Part shown: positions 21,641 to 37,799 of the stretch, in pieces
Numbering within the stretch: the first letter of the stretch is position 1
How the letters are laid out: every line of letters starts with the position of its first letter
NCBI RefSeq assembly: GCF_000005505.3
Contig: NC_016133.3
Coordinates: forward strand, 36,108,737 to 36,172,736
DNA length: 64,000 nt
Source of the DNA: Brachypodium distachyon
Lineage: Eukaryota; Streptophyta; Magnoliopsida; Poales; Poaceae
Reading direction: 5' to 3'
Program-made: the position numbers and the translations under genes
Notes under the pieces: model-generated
Database searches by the model: none
Told to the model about the DNA's origin: nothing
The model's input: only the letters and a program-made list of their open reading frames with translations

Positions 21641-21812
21641 AAACTTCATCCATCCACTTAATCATCCAACACTTAAACCTAGAATCCATCAGTAACCCAA
21701 GTGCTCCCTTACATCATGTATCCATCAGGATACCAAAATAGACACCAAAGTAACAGCAACATCAAACTGAATTAGAGCTAGTAGGAAGGAAAAAAACATC
21801 ATTTTCATCCAT

Positions 21813-24800
21813 CTACATGTCATGAGTTGGAGCATTCTGTGTAACTGGTATCTCTTCTTCAGCTGCAGGTGCATTCAGATCTGGAATGTATTGTTCTCCT
21901 TGACCTTGTTGCTCATCATTCCCAAATAGCAAATAGTGAAGTGAACCAGGTCCAGTGTTGTATCTTCTTTTTGCCCTGGTTCTAGCTTCAGCCCTAGCAG
22001 TTGCAGTTTCAGAAGAACTTACTATTCTCTTCCTTGATACATTACCTCTTCGTTGGCCTCCACCAGCCGTTGAACTTGCTCTTCCTCTCCTTGCTGCTGT
22101 ATTTCCTCTTCCTTGGCCTCCACCAGCACTTGCTTGAGCAGTTGATGTGTTTGCATTTCCTATCCCATGTCCAGCATCAACATTGCTTGGTACACCTCTT
22201 CCCTGTCCAGCTGTTGCATTAGCTCTTCCCCTGCTTCCCCTGCCTCTCACAGTAAAGCTAGCAGCAGTTGCATAAAGTACAAAGGCATTGGCACTCCAAT
22301 CAGCGAACTTGTCAAGCTTTTTCTGTATTTTAGGACAAATTGTCCCTGGCCATTTCTCCACTTCTTTCCTTTTGGTTTGAATTCTTTTCACCATTTTATA
22401 GAATATGGTTTCTAACATGGACAATATTGGCATCTCCCTTGCCTCTAAGATGTAACTGGAATGAAATTGTAAACAAATATGAGATAAGCTGTATCAGTTA
22501 TGATATGATAAGCAGTACTATTGATTACCTGTTAAACACTTCAGAATGGTTGTTAAGCAAAATATCACACTTTGGGAAATCTTTGAAGAATGCCTTAATC
22601 CATGTGCTTGGTGCAAGCTGTTCAACCCAGTGATAAGCTTCCTCATCATGATCATTCATTCTATCTAAATTTGCCCTCCACTTTAGGACATTGGGTGACC
22701 TAGCTATGGCCCATAGACCATTTTTTAGTAGTTCACCTCTATGGCCTGCTCTCTAAAAATTCTGGTAGAGATGCCTCACACAATGCCTATGCTCTGCATC
22801 TGGCCAAACTGACTGAACTGCATTTATGAGTCCCTGGAATCAAGTTAAGTTCAGTCATAATTCATTACAAATATTTTTCAATTGAACAGAAATGATTCAA
22901 AGAAATAATTCATACCTTTTGTTTATCACTCATCAGAGTAAAAGCTGAAGTGTTTGTTATGTTCAGATCATCCTTAAGAGTAGTGAGAAACCACTCCCAA
23001 GAACTTGTGCACTCCACCTCCACCAAACCCATTGCAATTGGAAAAATGCAGTCGTTTGGATCAATACCTACTGCTGTCAACAACTGCCTTTTATACTTGG
23101 TCTTGATATGGCAACCATCTAGACATATCAATGGCCTATAGCCTTTCAGGAACCCCCTTTTGATTGCATCATATGACCAATAAAGAGTGGACGAGTGCTC
23201 TGTTGAAGGCTTATCTCCAACTCCTTCAACATGATTAGTGGATAACAAGAACTTAGAACCAGGATTTGCCCTCCTCAATTCTTGTCCATAGTCTCATAAT
23301 AGACTAAACTGAGCATCCTCATCTCCATGTATCTGCTTCAATGCCTCCCTTCTTGCCCTCCCAAGCTTCCACCTATTTGGTACCATTTTGTATTCTCTCT
23401 GAACTTTTGCAGCAAAACCCTGTAAATCCAGCTTCTTATTATCTCTGAACTCTTCTATAAACCTGTCTGTAAGGAATCTTGCCGTCAAGGTCTTCACATC
23501 CCGTGCTTTCTGACATTTATGCCTTCCATTGTACTGCCTGATGATGAAACCACCACTTCTGTTGTCAATGGTAGCCTTCATGTACCAAGTGCACCCAGGG
23601 TTGCATATTGCTTCAAGTCTCCTGGTTTCGTTTCTAAGCTTCTCAAGTCTCACCCTGTTTCTGACACTATATGATACCAATGCTTTCCTTAGCTCTTTGA
23701 CATCACTGAATACCATGCCTACTTTGAATATTGGAGTGTGCATGTCCACTTTAGCATTAAAAGTTTTGAATTTTCCTTTCAGGTGATCCTCTTCTTCTTT
23801 TCTCAGATTCAGGTCATCATCTTCTAAAGCAGCAGCATCTTCTACATCTTCAACCTCTTCTGGCTCATTGTGATCTTGCACTTCCTTGTCCACATTGTCA
23901 GCAAATAGATCATCATCTCCATCCATAACATCATAATCACTATCCACAAAATTGGAATCTGTGTCAGAATCTTCATCTACTTGTGCATCATCTTCTACTT
24001 CTTCCCCTACTTCATGATCATCTTGCAAATTGAGATGAGGTTCATCAGCTGACTGTTCTTCTTCACTCCTTGCCTTGCTACATTGTGCTGCTGACTTGCT
24101 AGCTTCAGCTTCCAAGTTCCTAGGCATCTTCCTTGGGCTAATAACAGGTGGCAAACTTGGTCCTCCACCATCCCAGATGATATCTTCTCTAAATGTCTTC
24201 AGAAAGTTTCTATGATCAATGATTAGATATATGTTCTTCTCCTCCTTTGCAGCATTGATCATCTCAACTATGCCTGCATCATCCTCAACGCACTGAAGAG
24301 CACCTGCCTGGTTAATTTCCATCCCTGGCCTCAACCAATATACATGAAGGAGCCCATCCATCTCATATCCCAACTGTTTCAAACATTCCTCTATCCATAA
24401 CAAAGACCAAGTCTCACAGCAACAATTGTCAAAAACATCTACTTGGGGTCCCAAGTAATCTAGGTTGTCTCCAAAACCAACAAAAAGCCCACCATGTTCA
24501 ATTTTACAAGCAATCATGTCTCCACCAGGCTCTACATTGTGACATTTGAGATAAATTAGCAGTTAACAACTATGAAATTTCAGTCAATTTCAAATAAAAG
24601 CTACTTAATTTCAGCAAGCAGGTAGGGTTTCGTAGATGCAACCAAAATTTAAGCATGTGAGCGAAACATTTGATCTCTGAACATCTACTCTTAATCAAAA
24701 AAACAGAGACGAACATGTATGAAACATCCGCCAAATTCCCCAAATTATGCCCACTTCAACAAATCGCCTCCGAAGGCGACTAACTGAAAACATATGACCT

Positions 24801-25014
24801 AAAGTCTCACAGCACAAATACGCCATCACCCGTAACTTCGGTTTTGCGCCCGCATTTGACCCTAACACTTACTCCCAATCCGTTCCTAAAACCCTACTGT
24901 AAACCCCAACTAAACCGACGACATCACCCGAAATCAACACAAGACGAAGCGGTCGATCTTACCGTACTCTATCGGCCCCGAGTCCCAGTACCGGAGGTGC
25001 GGCTCCGGCTGCAT
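21813..25014 (-). pseudogene. MULE transposase (MuDR-type), two stops, SWIM finger not visible
   Basis: Four predicted exons on the minus strand: 25014-24963, 24531-22916, 22833-22529 and 22455-21813. All have GT/AG ends, and the sum of 2616 nt is a multiple of three (871 codons plus stop). Order: an N-terminal block with GGLFVGFGDNLDY and DNCCCETWSLLWIEECL; an acidic linker; a MuDR DNA-binding region (FKVGMVFSDVKELRKAL, CTWYMKATIDNRSGGFIIRQ); the MULE DDE core (LICLDGCHIKTKYKRQLLTA, then GLVEVECTSSWEWFL); and CVRHLYQNF. The core is interrupted by TGA at 23294-23296 and TAG at 22753-22755. After ANAFVLYATAASFTV the usual SWIM zinc finger (CxCx(n)CxH) is absent, and a Gly/Arg-rich tail starts at once. 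The gene would cut and join the MULE ends. Confidence 0.88.
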
Positions 25015-25179
25015 CGTCGCGTCTCGCACCGGAGGAGGAGACGATCGCCCGCGCCGTCGTCGTCGAGGGAGGCGGCAACGAAGAGTCAGGGGAGATGAAT
25101 CGGTTAGGGCATAAGAGTAAAATGCGCCGGCTGGGGAAGGGGTTATTCGTAAAATTATCACCGCCTACTCGATATGAGG

Positions 25180-25317
25180 CCACGTGTCCTTTCAGACTAG
25201 ATTGGACTTTTTTGCTCCCACCTCTCAACTTTTCGTACCAGTCCACCCCAATTTTCAAAATGTTGGACTAAAATGCTCCCACCGCTCAACTAGTTGGACT
25301 GCCAGTGTATTTACCTC
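25180..25317 (-). repeat. MULE right terminal inverted repeat
   Basis: Inverted partner of 20569-20708. It lies upstream of the transposase start on the minus strand, so it is the likely transposase promoter end. Confidence 0.85.
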
Positions 25318-25376
25318 TTGAGTGTTAGCTCCACTCAATGCATGTCCTATCTCGTTTACGTTGCACATATTGCATA

Positions 25377-25578
25377 CTTCCCCCGTTCCGTAATATAAGG
25401 CTAACACAATGTGAATGATGTGTTATAAAAATTATACCACTAGATTCATATCTGAAAGAAGTTTTCACCGGTATAATTTTTATAATGCATGATTCGCATT
25501 TTGTTGATCTAATTGGTGGTCAAAACAAAATCTTGAAATGCATGCGTGTTTTATACTAGTATTATGAAACGGAGGAAG
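25377..25578. mobile_element. Stowaway-type MITE
   Basis: A 202-bp element beginning CTTCCCCCGTTCCGTAATAT and ending with ATTATGAAACGGAGGAAG, flanked by TA on both sides (25375-25376 and 25579-25580). TIR sequence of the CTCCCTCCGTTCCG type and TA target duplication identify a Tc1/mariner-derived Stowaway. No coding capacity. Confidence 0.85.
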
Positions 25579-26144
25579 TAGGCCACGGGCTTTACCTTAG
25601 ATACTAGCATCTAGATTATGGAGGAGTTAGTTTATGCACGCAACAACACCAATCAGGCAGCTAACTGAATGAGTTTTGGACTTGTGGCTGTGCTATTGAT
25701 CACCGTGCTGTACCGTACGTTCCAGTGGCGAACAACGTTGCCATGCTTCTTGTGAGACTCGCCGACGACGAGCAGGGGCCATGTCTATGATGGCCACCCT
25801 GGACCTTGTAGCGAGCCTCGCCGATTTTCTAAATGCTGGATTGTCACCGAGTGGAGTAAAATCTGGCACATGTTTCGCTAAATGAGATAAAATATGTCAG
25901 AAAATTCACTAAATAGGGTAAGCATAAGGAATTACTGTTACATGGGGGAATCGTTGTCACAAATGTCAAAATAGAGGATAAAAAAATGAAATTCAATCAA
26001 AATAATACTTGTGTTCATCAACATCAGTCACACACACATACAAGAGCTGACATCTTTACAAGGCTACTGCCAAAAATGACTGCTATTAATCATCCATAAT
26101 AATACCTGATTAAACAATATTTAGTTTACCAACATGCTATCCTT
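25579..26144. other. Intergenic DNA
   Basis: No ORF of interest and no clear terminal repeats. 25840-25980 contains repeated AAATxxGGTAA/GATAAAA-like words but no regular period. Confidence 0.4.
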
Positions 26145-26921
26145 AGGGCGCCGACTCCAATGGGTCGACCCATTTTGCCCGGACGCGTACGTTTGTGTCT
26201 GTCGATGACAAAATGCACGGCCACGCGGCGATCCATTTCCATGCCTATCTGTTTTGTTGCTTGGCTGGACCCATTCTTCTTCTAAATAATATGGCCGAAT
26301 TTGCGTTTGTCAGGACAACGGACAGGGAGTGCGCTCGTCCTCCCCTTTGCCTGCCCGTCTGCGACCAAAACAAATCTCCCCCAATCCCCATTACGACTGA
26401 GGTGACGATCGTTTGTGTGATCATGTACAACATGATTGTTAAGGATGAGGCATGACGATTCCATCTATGATACAGAGTGAGACTTCCAGGAGGATTTGGT
26501 TGAACCCCAGCCTGGACCGGGAACTTTCCAACAGTTTCTCCATGTGCATCATGAAATATGTGATCGGGCAACTCACAACCAACTACAAAATTATTTGGTT
26601 GAGGATATGTGGAATCATGCAAGAAACCGGTAGATTTTTATGCATTTTAATGTTTGAACTATATTTGGAACTATCTGTTATTGCGTGAACTATTTGTATT
26701 GTGGACTATTTGGAATGATTTGTGTGGTCATTGAATGGTCACAGTTGCAAGAGTAGCGAAAAAAACTACCGTCTATCCTCGGACCAAATGGGTTGTCTCA
26801 GTTGGGGGCACCAGCATATCTAAACGGACATCGGGTTCAAATATGTCCGGATTGCCACCCGAACAGACCAAGATGGACACTTTGCTTGTCCAATTTGAGT
26901 GGCCGCGTTGGAGCAGCACTT
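26145..26921. mobile_element. PIF/Harbinger element remnant
   Basis: The left end reads GGGCGCCGACTCCAATG after TTA. The right end reads CGCGTTGGAGCAGCACT before TAA. These are imperfect inverted repeats with the 3-bp TTA/TAA-type site of PIF/Harbinger transposons. Inside is a degraded plus-strand piece of the transposase C terminus. About 780 bp in all, so it is an internally deleted copy. End positions are approximate. Confidence 0.55.
26385..26634 (+). pseudogene. Harbinger transposase C-terminal fragment
   Basis: Across shifting frames, the plus strand shows CVIMYNMIVKDE, a remnant of the catalytic C-terminal IIMHNMIVEDE-type block. From 26562 it shows DRATHNQLQNYLVEDMWNHA, matching the conserved last helix of plant PIF/Harbinger nuclease-transposases. 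Several stops and frameshifts separate the pieces. Confidence 0.65.
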
Positions 26922-27230
26922 AAATCTTGATGGCCGATGTAGAGTAAGAGAGAGATCAGCATCCGAGATGAGTGATGATCCGAGTGCCGCGGCTTTAAAA
27001 TTGCACCACTCCTGCATGTGCCTATAACTTGCTGCTGGTTTCTCTATGTTCAGATTCTGATTTGCTTTGCATCCTTACCCACTTGGAAAAGAAAAGTAAT
27101 GTCCAACGATTTCAAGAAAAAAGAAAAAACATTTATGACTTATCACATCAAATTTAACGTCAGAATTAAAATCGCTAGCTAGTGACCCTTGTTAATTTTG
27201 AATTATAAAACCAATCATAATTAAATGATA
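26922..27230. other. Intergenic DNA
   Basis: No gene, RNA or repeat signature recognised; moderately AT-rich. Confidence 0.4.
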
Positions 27231-27340
27231 CTCTCTACGATCGATAATTGTCTCAAATTTGTCCAATTTTGGATGTATATATGACTAAAAAACATCTAAA
27301 TACATGTAATATTTCGATAATTAATATGGATTGGAGGGAG
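27231..27340. mobile_element. Stowaway-type MITE (short, CTCAAATTTG family)
   Basis: 110 bp from CTCTCTACGATCGATAATTG to GATTGGAGGGAG, flanked by TA. The inner sequence ATACATGTAATATTTCGATA is shared with the copies at 33930 and 54817, so the three belong to one family. Confidence 0.75.
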
Positions 27341-27456
27341 TAGTTGGCCATGTTGTCTCTAAAATTTTCACCGCTTGAACCTTCTCACTCTACATCTTCT
27401 GTTTTTCTAGTACGTAGGTCAGGCCACAGATATTTCGTACTAGCAGCAGAATATTA

Positions 27457-27538
27457 CTCCATCCGTTCTTAAATACTTATCGCTATTTTATTGCAAACTT
27501 GAACTAAAACAGCGACAAGTATTTAGAAACGGATGGAG
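27457..27538. mobile_element. Stowaway-type MITE (82 bp)
   Basis: Near-palindromic element starting CTCCATCCGTTCTTAAATAC and ending GTATTTAGAAACGGATGGAG, flanked by TA. Its right half has been copied again just downstream. Confidence 0.8.
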
Positions 27539-27648
27539 TATTACGGAGTAGCAGTATTCAGTAGTATTGTAGCTGTAATAAAACAGCGACAAGTATTTAC
27601 GAAACGGATGGAGTATTACGGAGCAGGAGTATTCAGTAGTATTATAGC
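27505..27648 (+). repeat. Tandem duplication (about 74 bp) covering a MITE end
   Basis: Two direct copies, 27505-27573 and 27579-27648. Each contains AACAGCGACAAGTATTTA, the MITE right end, and GGAGTATTACGGAG followed by GTATTCAGTAGTATT. They differ at about five positions. The duplication arose after the MITE inserted. Confidence 0.85.
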
Positions 27649-32604
<4,956 letters not shown>

Positions 32605-33929
32605 GGAGCAAGCCACAGCTTCCTCCAAACTGTTGTTGCCTTTCAACAGAGGAAGGTACAATGAAGATTGTTCACTGGGACGTCGGATGCGCTGCTAGGA
32701 GTGGGATTGAAGTGCACTGTTTTATCGTGCGATCTCCACCCTGAAATGTCGATAACGTTGCTGTTGTGACATGGAAGAAGAGAGCAGAGGGGTAGGAGTT
32801 GCGCTTTGTTTTCATCAGCGATTGCGGCATGCTCTTGCTAGTCATTACGCCATGGTGCTCCTTTGGGAGAGAAGATTGTAATTAAGGTGACGCTGTCTTA
32901 ACGATTCTCCTTTTTCGTTTTTCTTTCCACTGGATGGTTGGATGATTGATAGCGAGGTTAGGAAGGGGGCTCCTTCCTTGTGATTAGCTGGGAAAAAAAT
33001 AAATTAGACTGAATTCCATTCGATTCAACCATGCATGTTTCCTCATATGATGTTTTCTATCGAATGAACGGTTGTGACTTGCATAAAAAAGAGAGAAGAA
33101 ATTGCACACTGCGGGTCACTAAACTTGGCACGTGTGTACAGTCTAGTCAATCAAATTCTAAATCGTGCATTTCTCACTCAACTTGGCAAGCTTGCACGGG
33201 CGGCCCGAATCCAAATCTCGCTGATGCTAAACTGGCTATGTGGCTGCGGATGTGGACATATGGGGTCGGCTGCAGGTTCTTTTAGCAAAGTTGTAAGAGT
33301 GTAATTTGACCTTAAAATAACGATCTAATTACAGTTTAACCCATGGGTCCGCCCTCGCTCGCCTAAATTCCCCACTCGTGAAATCCCTAACCCTAGTTTT
33401 GAGCAAATAACTCCAAAGAGTGACTCCCTTGCACTAATCTATGTCTCGTTGATATATGTATCATCTCTAAAATTATACTCCAAAGAGTAGAACTGAAGAG
33501 TGTCATGTAAGTTTTTCGTTGGTAAAATCTGCCATGTGCCAAAAATTTAACTCAGAGGGAACATGAACAACATTTCTCTACGGGAGAAAGATTAAAGATA
33601 CCTCGTGGAAAATAAACTGTCGTTTGTCCTCACTTGCCTAGAGAAAGAACAAAAAGGTCACAGGAAATAAAGTGAATGAAATGTGTGGGTCCGGTGAACA
33701 CCTGCTTCCTGCAAAGACCGGCTGAATTTTGGAGTCGTAGCAGCAGAAAGTCCTCGTGATAAGATAAAGGTGCTAGGAAAAGAGAAACTCGGTACAAAAG
33801 TTTGATTTGTTTGCCGCCGCTCCATCGCCTTGCGTAACTATACGAATTTTGTCATAACGCTCGACGGCAAGCCGCTACACGTTTCTCATTTTCCTGGGCA
33901 ACGCAAGAACTCATTGGTCCTCGTCTAAT
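32605..33929. other. BSK2-type 3' UTR and intergenic DNA
   Basis: The 3' UTR probably reaches about 32900-33000; no single clear poly(A) signal could be chosen. The rest has no ORF of interest. Confidence 0.4.
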
Positions 33930-34050
33930 ACACACTGCTCAGTCTAATCCTAAATTATTGATTCAAATTTGTCTAAACATGAATATATCTATTTTTAAAA
34001 AGTCTAGATACATGTAATATTTCAATAACAATTTAGAATCGAAGGGAGTC
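33930..34050. mobile_element. Stowaway-type MITE, diverged
   Basis: Contains TTGATTCAAATTTGTCTAAA and ATACATGTAATATTTCAATA and ends TAGAATCGAAGGGAGT, as in the family of 27231 and 54817. The left end (CACACTGCTCAGTCTAATCC) is eroded, so the boundary is approximate. Confidence 0.55.
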
Positions 34051-34861
34051 GTATTTTCTTTACCGTATAATGCGCACTAGTATTGTTAGAGAGTGTGCAT
34101 GTTTGATTTTTTTGGTCTGAGCAAGCATGCATAACGGTCTTATGTTGAAACTCGACAAGATTTGAGTTTTCTACATTCTCTGAACAAGTTCGTTCGTCTC
34201 ATGGAGCACAATCTACTCATTAGTTAAGAGAATTGAAGCCACAAGTAAAAGGTCAATTCGACACTTGTGTAGTCAACGTCAATGTTTCCCGAGATAGGCC
34301 GTTTGAGACTTCCAAAGTCGACTGTAGAAGCTTCCCACACAAGTTCTGAGTTACGCACCCCATAAATGTCGCAAAATTCATAGATGCACGCTAAGGCGTG
34401 TCCGATTACAGAAACATGACAAATTTTACTGCAAGATAAACCCAAGTTTGTGTAAGCACTGACTGTGCACAGTTGCTCCATTAATCCTTCATCTTTCATC
34501 CTTTTTATACATCGGACAACATGTGTTTCTCATAAATCTTGGTACGTGTTTATGTTATGACCTTGTTTTCAATTTTTTATAAGACTTGGAGATGCATATT
34601 CTCAGTGTGGAATGTCCTTTTCCGTGCTAATTGCGGCACCGTGTAAAAACCTAGAATATGAAAAGGTGTAGAATAAAGAAATTTAAACTTTTTTAGTGCA
34701 GAATAAAGACATTGATTGAGGGAAAAGCACTAAGACGGTTAAAATTTGTGGAGTGGCCGCTGCGGTGTGCCGTCCTCTCGTCTTTTAATTTGCTTGAGGA
34801 ATGACTGTGGCCACTTTTTCATGTATTTCAGCGTAGGTACGTATGTGGTTGTGTCAATTGT
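34051..34861. other. Intergenic DNA
   Basis: AT-rich sequence; no gene, RNA or repeat recognised. Minus-strand ORF 34224-34499 has no recognisable motif. Confidence 0.4.
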
Positions 34862-34870
34862 CTCGCTCTT

Positions 34871-36378
34871 GACAAAAACTACAAAACAGAGCCGAGGCCA
34901 AACAAAATTACAAAATGAATTCGGTACGAAACTATTTCACAGATCTAATCTTTTTGCTCAGTGCCTGACAGTGGGACGCTATCATACATAGCTCAGCGCC
35001 ACTCTCCTAGGCGCTATCCAACTGCCAGCGTGGCCAAACGCGTCCAGTCTAGGCCCCACACGTGGTGGTTTAACGCCTAAGGGAAGGGCGCTATGCATCA
35101 GAGCATAGCGCATGTTTGTAAGGCACTGTGCCATGTACTGCCCCTGGCTCTTTACACGAAGACAAAGGAGTGCTGGCGATGCTGATTTATGTACTGCATG
35201 CCTCGCCTCCCTCCCATGTACTGCATGCAAGCCTTACAAATGCACTGGCCATTTATTGCATCTCATGAATCATGATGGCATACTGCATGCGAAATCTCTA
35301 GGTCCAGGTGCAGCAGCAACGGGGGCAGAAGAGGGACACCATGGTTGGCGCGGCGGCCGGAGCATAGAACGTTGAGTGCGCGGCAGCCCGTGCCTCGGAT
35401 GCGTTTGGTCACGGCGGTTGCGTAGCGGCTGGTGCCTCGGCACGGGCCCACGACTCGGGCATGGCGACCGACGGGACGGAAACGCACTAATTAGCACGGC
35501 ATGGAACGGCCGGCCGATAGCACGGCAGCATGAGGCCACGGCTTGGACGTGATGGCCAGTGGGACGGAAGAACGCGGCCACGGCGCGCATCGAGCAGACG
35601 GCCGACGACATGGTGGCGCGAGGCCACGGCAGCGGTGCAGCAGGGTCGACATGGCGGCATTGTTCAACTTCATGGAGTCAGCTCGCGAATTCATGGAATC
35701 AATCGGCAGCCTCGACTCCAACGAAGAATCGAACGAACCAAGTCAACAACATCCTATTGGACTTGCAAGGCAGTGGGATGGAAGGCACGGAGAGCTGCAG
35801 CATGCTAGCATGTGCTGGCTGCAATATTTGCGGAGAGAAAGCAGGATTGGAAAGCACACAGTACATGTGTACAACGTAGGAGGCATGCGGTAGACCAGGG
35901 GCAGGGCTGCACGGGCAAAGTAATCCAAAAATGTACAGCACCAGCACTCCTTAGTATTTTTTGCAAAATGTTTTTTTTTAATGTTCCTGAACGGAGGGCT
36001 TGCATGCAGCACAGGAGAGAGAGGCGAGGCATGCCGTACATCAGGGGCAAAACAGTATAGAAATAAGCATCCTAGCTCTCCTTGGTCTCCATGCAAAAAG
36101 TTAAGGGCAGTGCATGGCATAGCGCCTTACACAAAGGCGTTATGCTCTCATGCATGGCGCCCTTCACTTAGGCATTAAACGACCATGTGTGGGGCCTGGG
36201 CTGGCCCCGTTTAGCCATGCTGTCAGGTAGATAGCGCCTAAAGGAGTGGCGCTGAGCTATGTATGATAGCGTCCTATTTTCGGGCACTGAGCAAAAGAGT
36301 TAGATCGGTGAAATTGTTTCGCGCTGAGTTTATTTTGTGATTTTGTCTCGTCTCGAGGTCTGTTTTGTCATTTTTGCC
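34871..36378. mobile_element. Non-autonomous MULE with about 290-bp terminal inverted repeats
   Basis: The two ends pair over about 290 bp (34871-35160 with 36085-36378). Shared blocks include GACGCTATCATACATAGCTC, AGCGCCACTC, GGCGCTATC and GGCCCCACAC. Nine bases flank each side, CTCGCTCTT (34862-34870) and CTCGCCCTT (36379-36387), with one mismatch, as expected of a Mutator-type target duplication. The interior (about 35180-36080) is GC-rich for 500 bp and encodes nothing recognisable; short frames such as 35543-35893 overlap one another. The element is 1508 bp with no transposase. Confidence 0.85.
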
Positions 36379-36387
36379 CTCGCCCTT

Positions 36388-36837
36388 CTCTTCACGCCCT
36401 TTCCAAAGGAGAGTGTCGTCACTTCATTTTTTAATCTTTTTTGCTCGGACACCATGAGTTTTTGCGATGCTAATGATTTCTTATCATCACATATACAACA
36501 TCCTTTTCAGTTTACAAGAGGTGTGTATTTCTAGATAATCAATACAGTATAACCAACGAACATGTGTTATATGCTAGAAGACGTATACCGTCTAATGATA
36601 TACTTTTGTACAATACTCAATGATCCAGATATACAAATGTGTCCTGTAAAGTGAATTAGCACAGTGACCCGCACATTTGCGCGTTAAGGTTTTTATATTT
36701 TTATATTAGTACATTTACATATTTATTAGTATTTTCCGTGTGACATGTTTTTATATTTTTATATTAGACAGATATGTTATATTTTATCACCATATTTTAA
36801 TCCATAATAAGTGTTTAAAATTTAGTACTTTCTTCGT
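36388..36837. other. Intergenic DNA
   Basis: AT-rich, with TTTTTATATTTTTATATTAG words repeated at about 36690 and 36750. No gene recognised. Confidence 0.4.
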
Positions 36838-36951
36838 CCAACAAAGGATGTCTCAACCTTAACTAAATTTAAATGCATCTATACACTAAGTTATGTCTAG
36901 ATACATTCAATTTTTGACAAACTTGAGACATCTTTTGTTGGACGGAAAGAG
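36838..36951. mobile_element. Stowaway-type MITE (TTGGACGGA family)
   Basis: 114 bp from CTTTCTTCGTCCAACAAAGG to TTTGTTGGACGGAAAGAG, flanked by TA. Shares TIR and inner words (GATGTCTCAA, AAATTTAAATGCATCTATA) with the copy at 62134, which has the inner part in the opposite orientation. Confidence 0.85.
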
Positions 36952-36953
36952 TA

Positions 36954-37799
36954 GTATAACTTTGTACTAAGTTAGTAAAAATCTGTGATACTTTGTACTA
37001 AATTGGCAGAGAAATTGGGTGCGGCAGCAGCTCGTCCTTCCCCTGCGGAGGCAGGAAGGGCTGCGCCCTCTGGGTTGCCCCTACTCGTCGAACGGGTCTT
37101 TGCGTGAGCGATTAGGGGATTTGATTCGGAGTTTTTTGTTTGTAAGTGAAACGACGCAGGGGCTTTTCATAAAATGAACAAGTCAACAGGCACACCACGT
37201 GTCGCCCTCTCATTGGCTATGACCAAACGTGCACCGGTAAGTCAAGTTATTGTACCACCTGACCCATTTTGTAACTTGTTGACTAAACTGCTCGCGCAAT
37301 ACAAATTTTTGTACCTCCGGTGTTATTACCTCTACATTTTAAGCCGATGTAGGTATACATCGTGGCCTTTCTTCGTCAACATGTGATTTATGCGATACAA
37401 ACCATAAACAAAACAAGCAATTTTAATGTACAATTGCTTATTATGAGAAAAGTGTGTCCTGGAATCAGATCAGGCCTGCTAGAATATTCATACATGAATA
37501 TTAATACCGTATGAAAATAAATGGAAACTATTACATCCCGTGAAATGAGGGTGCGACACGTACTTGCTCGTATACACGTACACAAGAGAAGGCGGTGATA
37601 AAATAGGCCGTCACTCTGCAGCGACTACGAGACACACACACACCTGCACGTAGGAAATACATATACGGCTATATGCCTCCGTATACACGGTGGCTAAAAA
37701 TATACGGTCATTTTACGGGAGCAATTAAAAGTTTCTGGAATGCTCTGTTACTTCCTTGCCCTCGAGACGAATCACTGAAACCGTAAAGCCTTGTTGAGA
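36954..37799. other. Region downstream of the NAC gene
   Basis: 36954-37360 includes GC-rich sequence around 37020-37110 without a recognisable frame. 37400-37799 lies 3' of the NAC stop on the minus strand and should contain its 3' UTR. An AT-rich tract with ATAAA words near 37495-37520 could hold the poly(A) signal. Confidence 0.35.

Larger units (their letters stand above)
20569..25317. mobile_element. Autonomous-type MULE with two convergent genes, decayed
   Basis: Both ends start GAGGTAAATACACTGGCAGT and share an inverted repeat that is identical for about 33 bp and then about 85-90% similar to about position 90, fading out near a shared ACACGTGG. Between them lie a MuDR-type transposase gene on the minus strand and a small gene on the plus strand, tail to tail, as in maize MuDR. 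Total length is 4.75 kb. The nine bases outside each end (GTGAAAGCG left, TTGAGTGTT right) do not match, so the expected 9-bp target duplication is lost or one flank was rearranged. Two stops in the transposase make autonomous activity unlikely. Confidence 0.88.

Noticed and set aside
20569..25317. Functional autonomous MULE
   Set aside because: Two in-frame stops in the transposase core and no visible SWIM finger, despite good splice sites.
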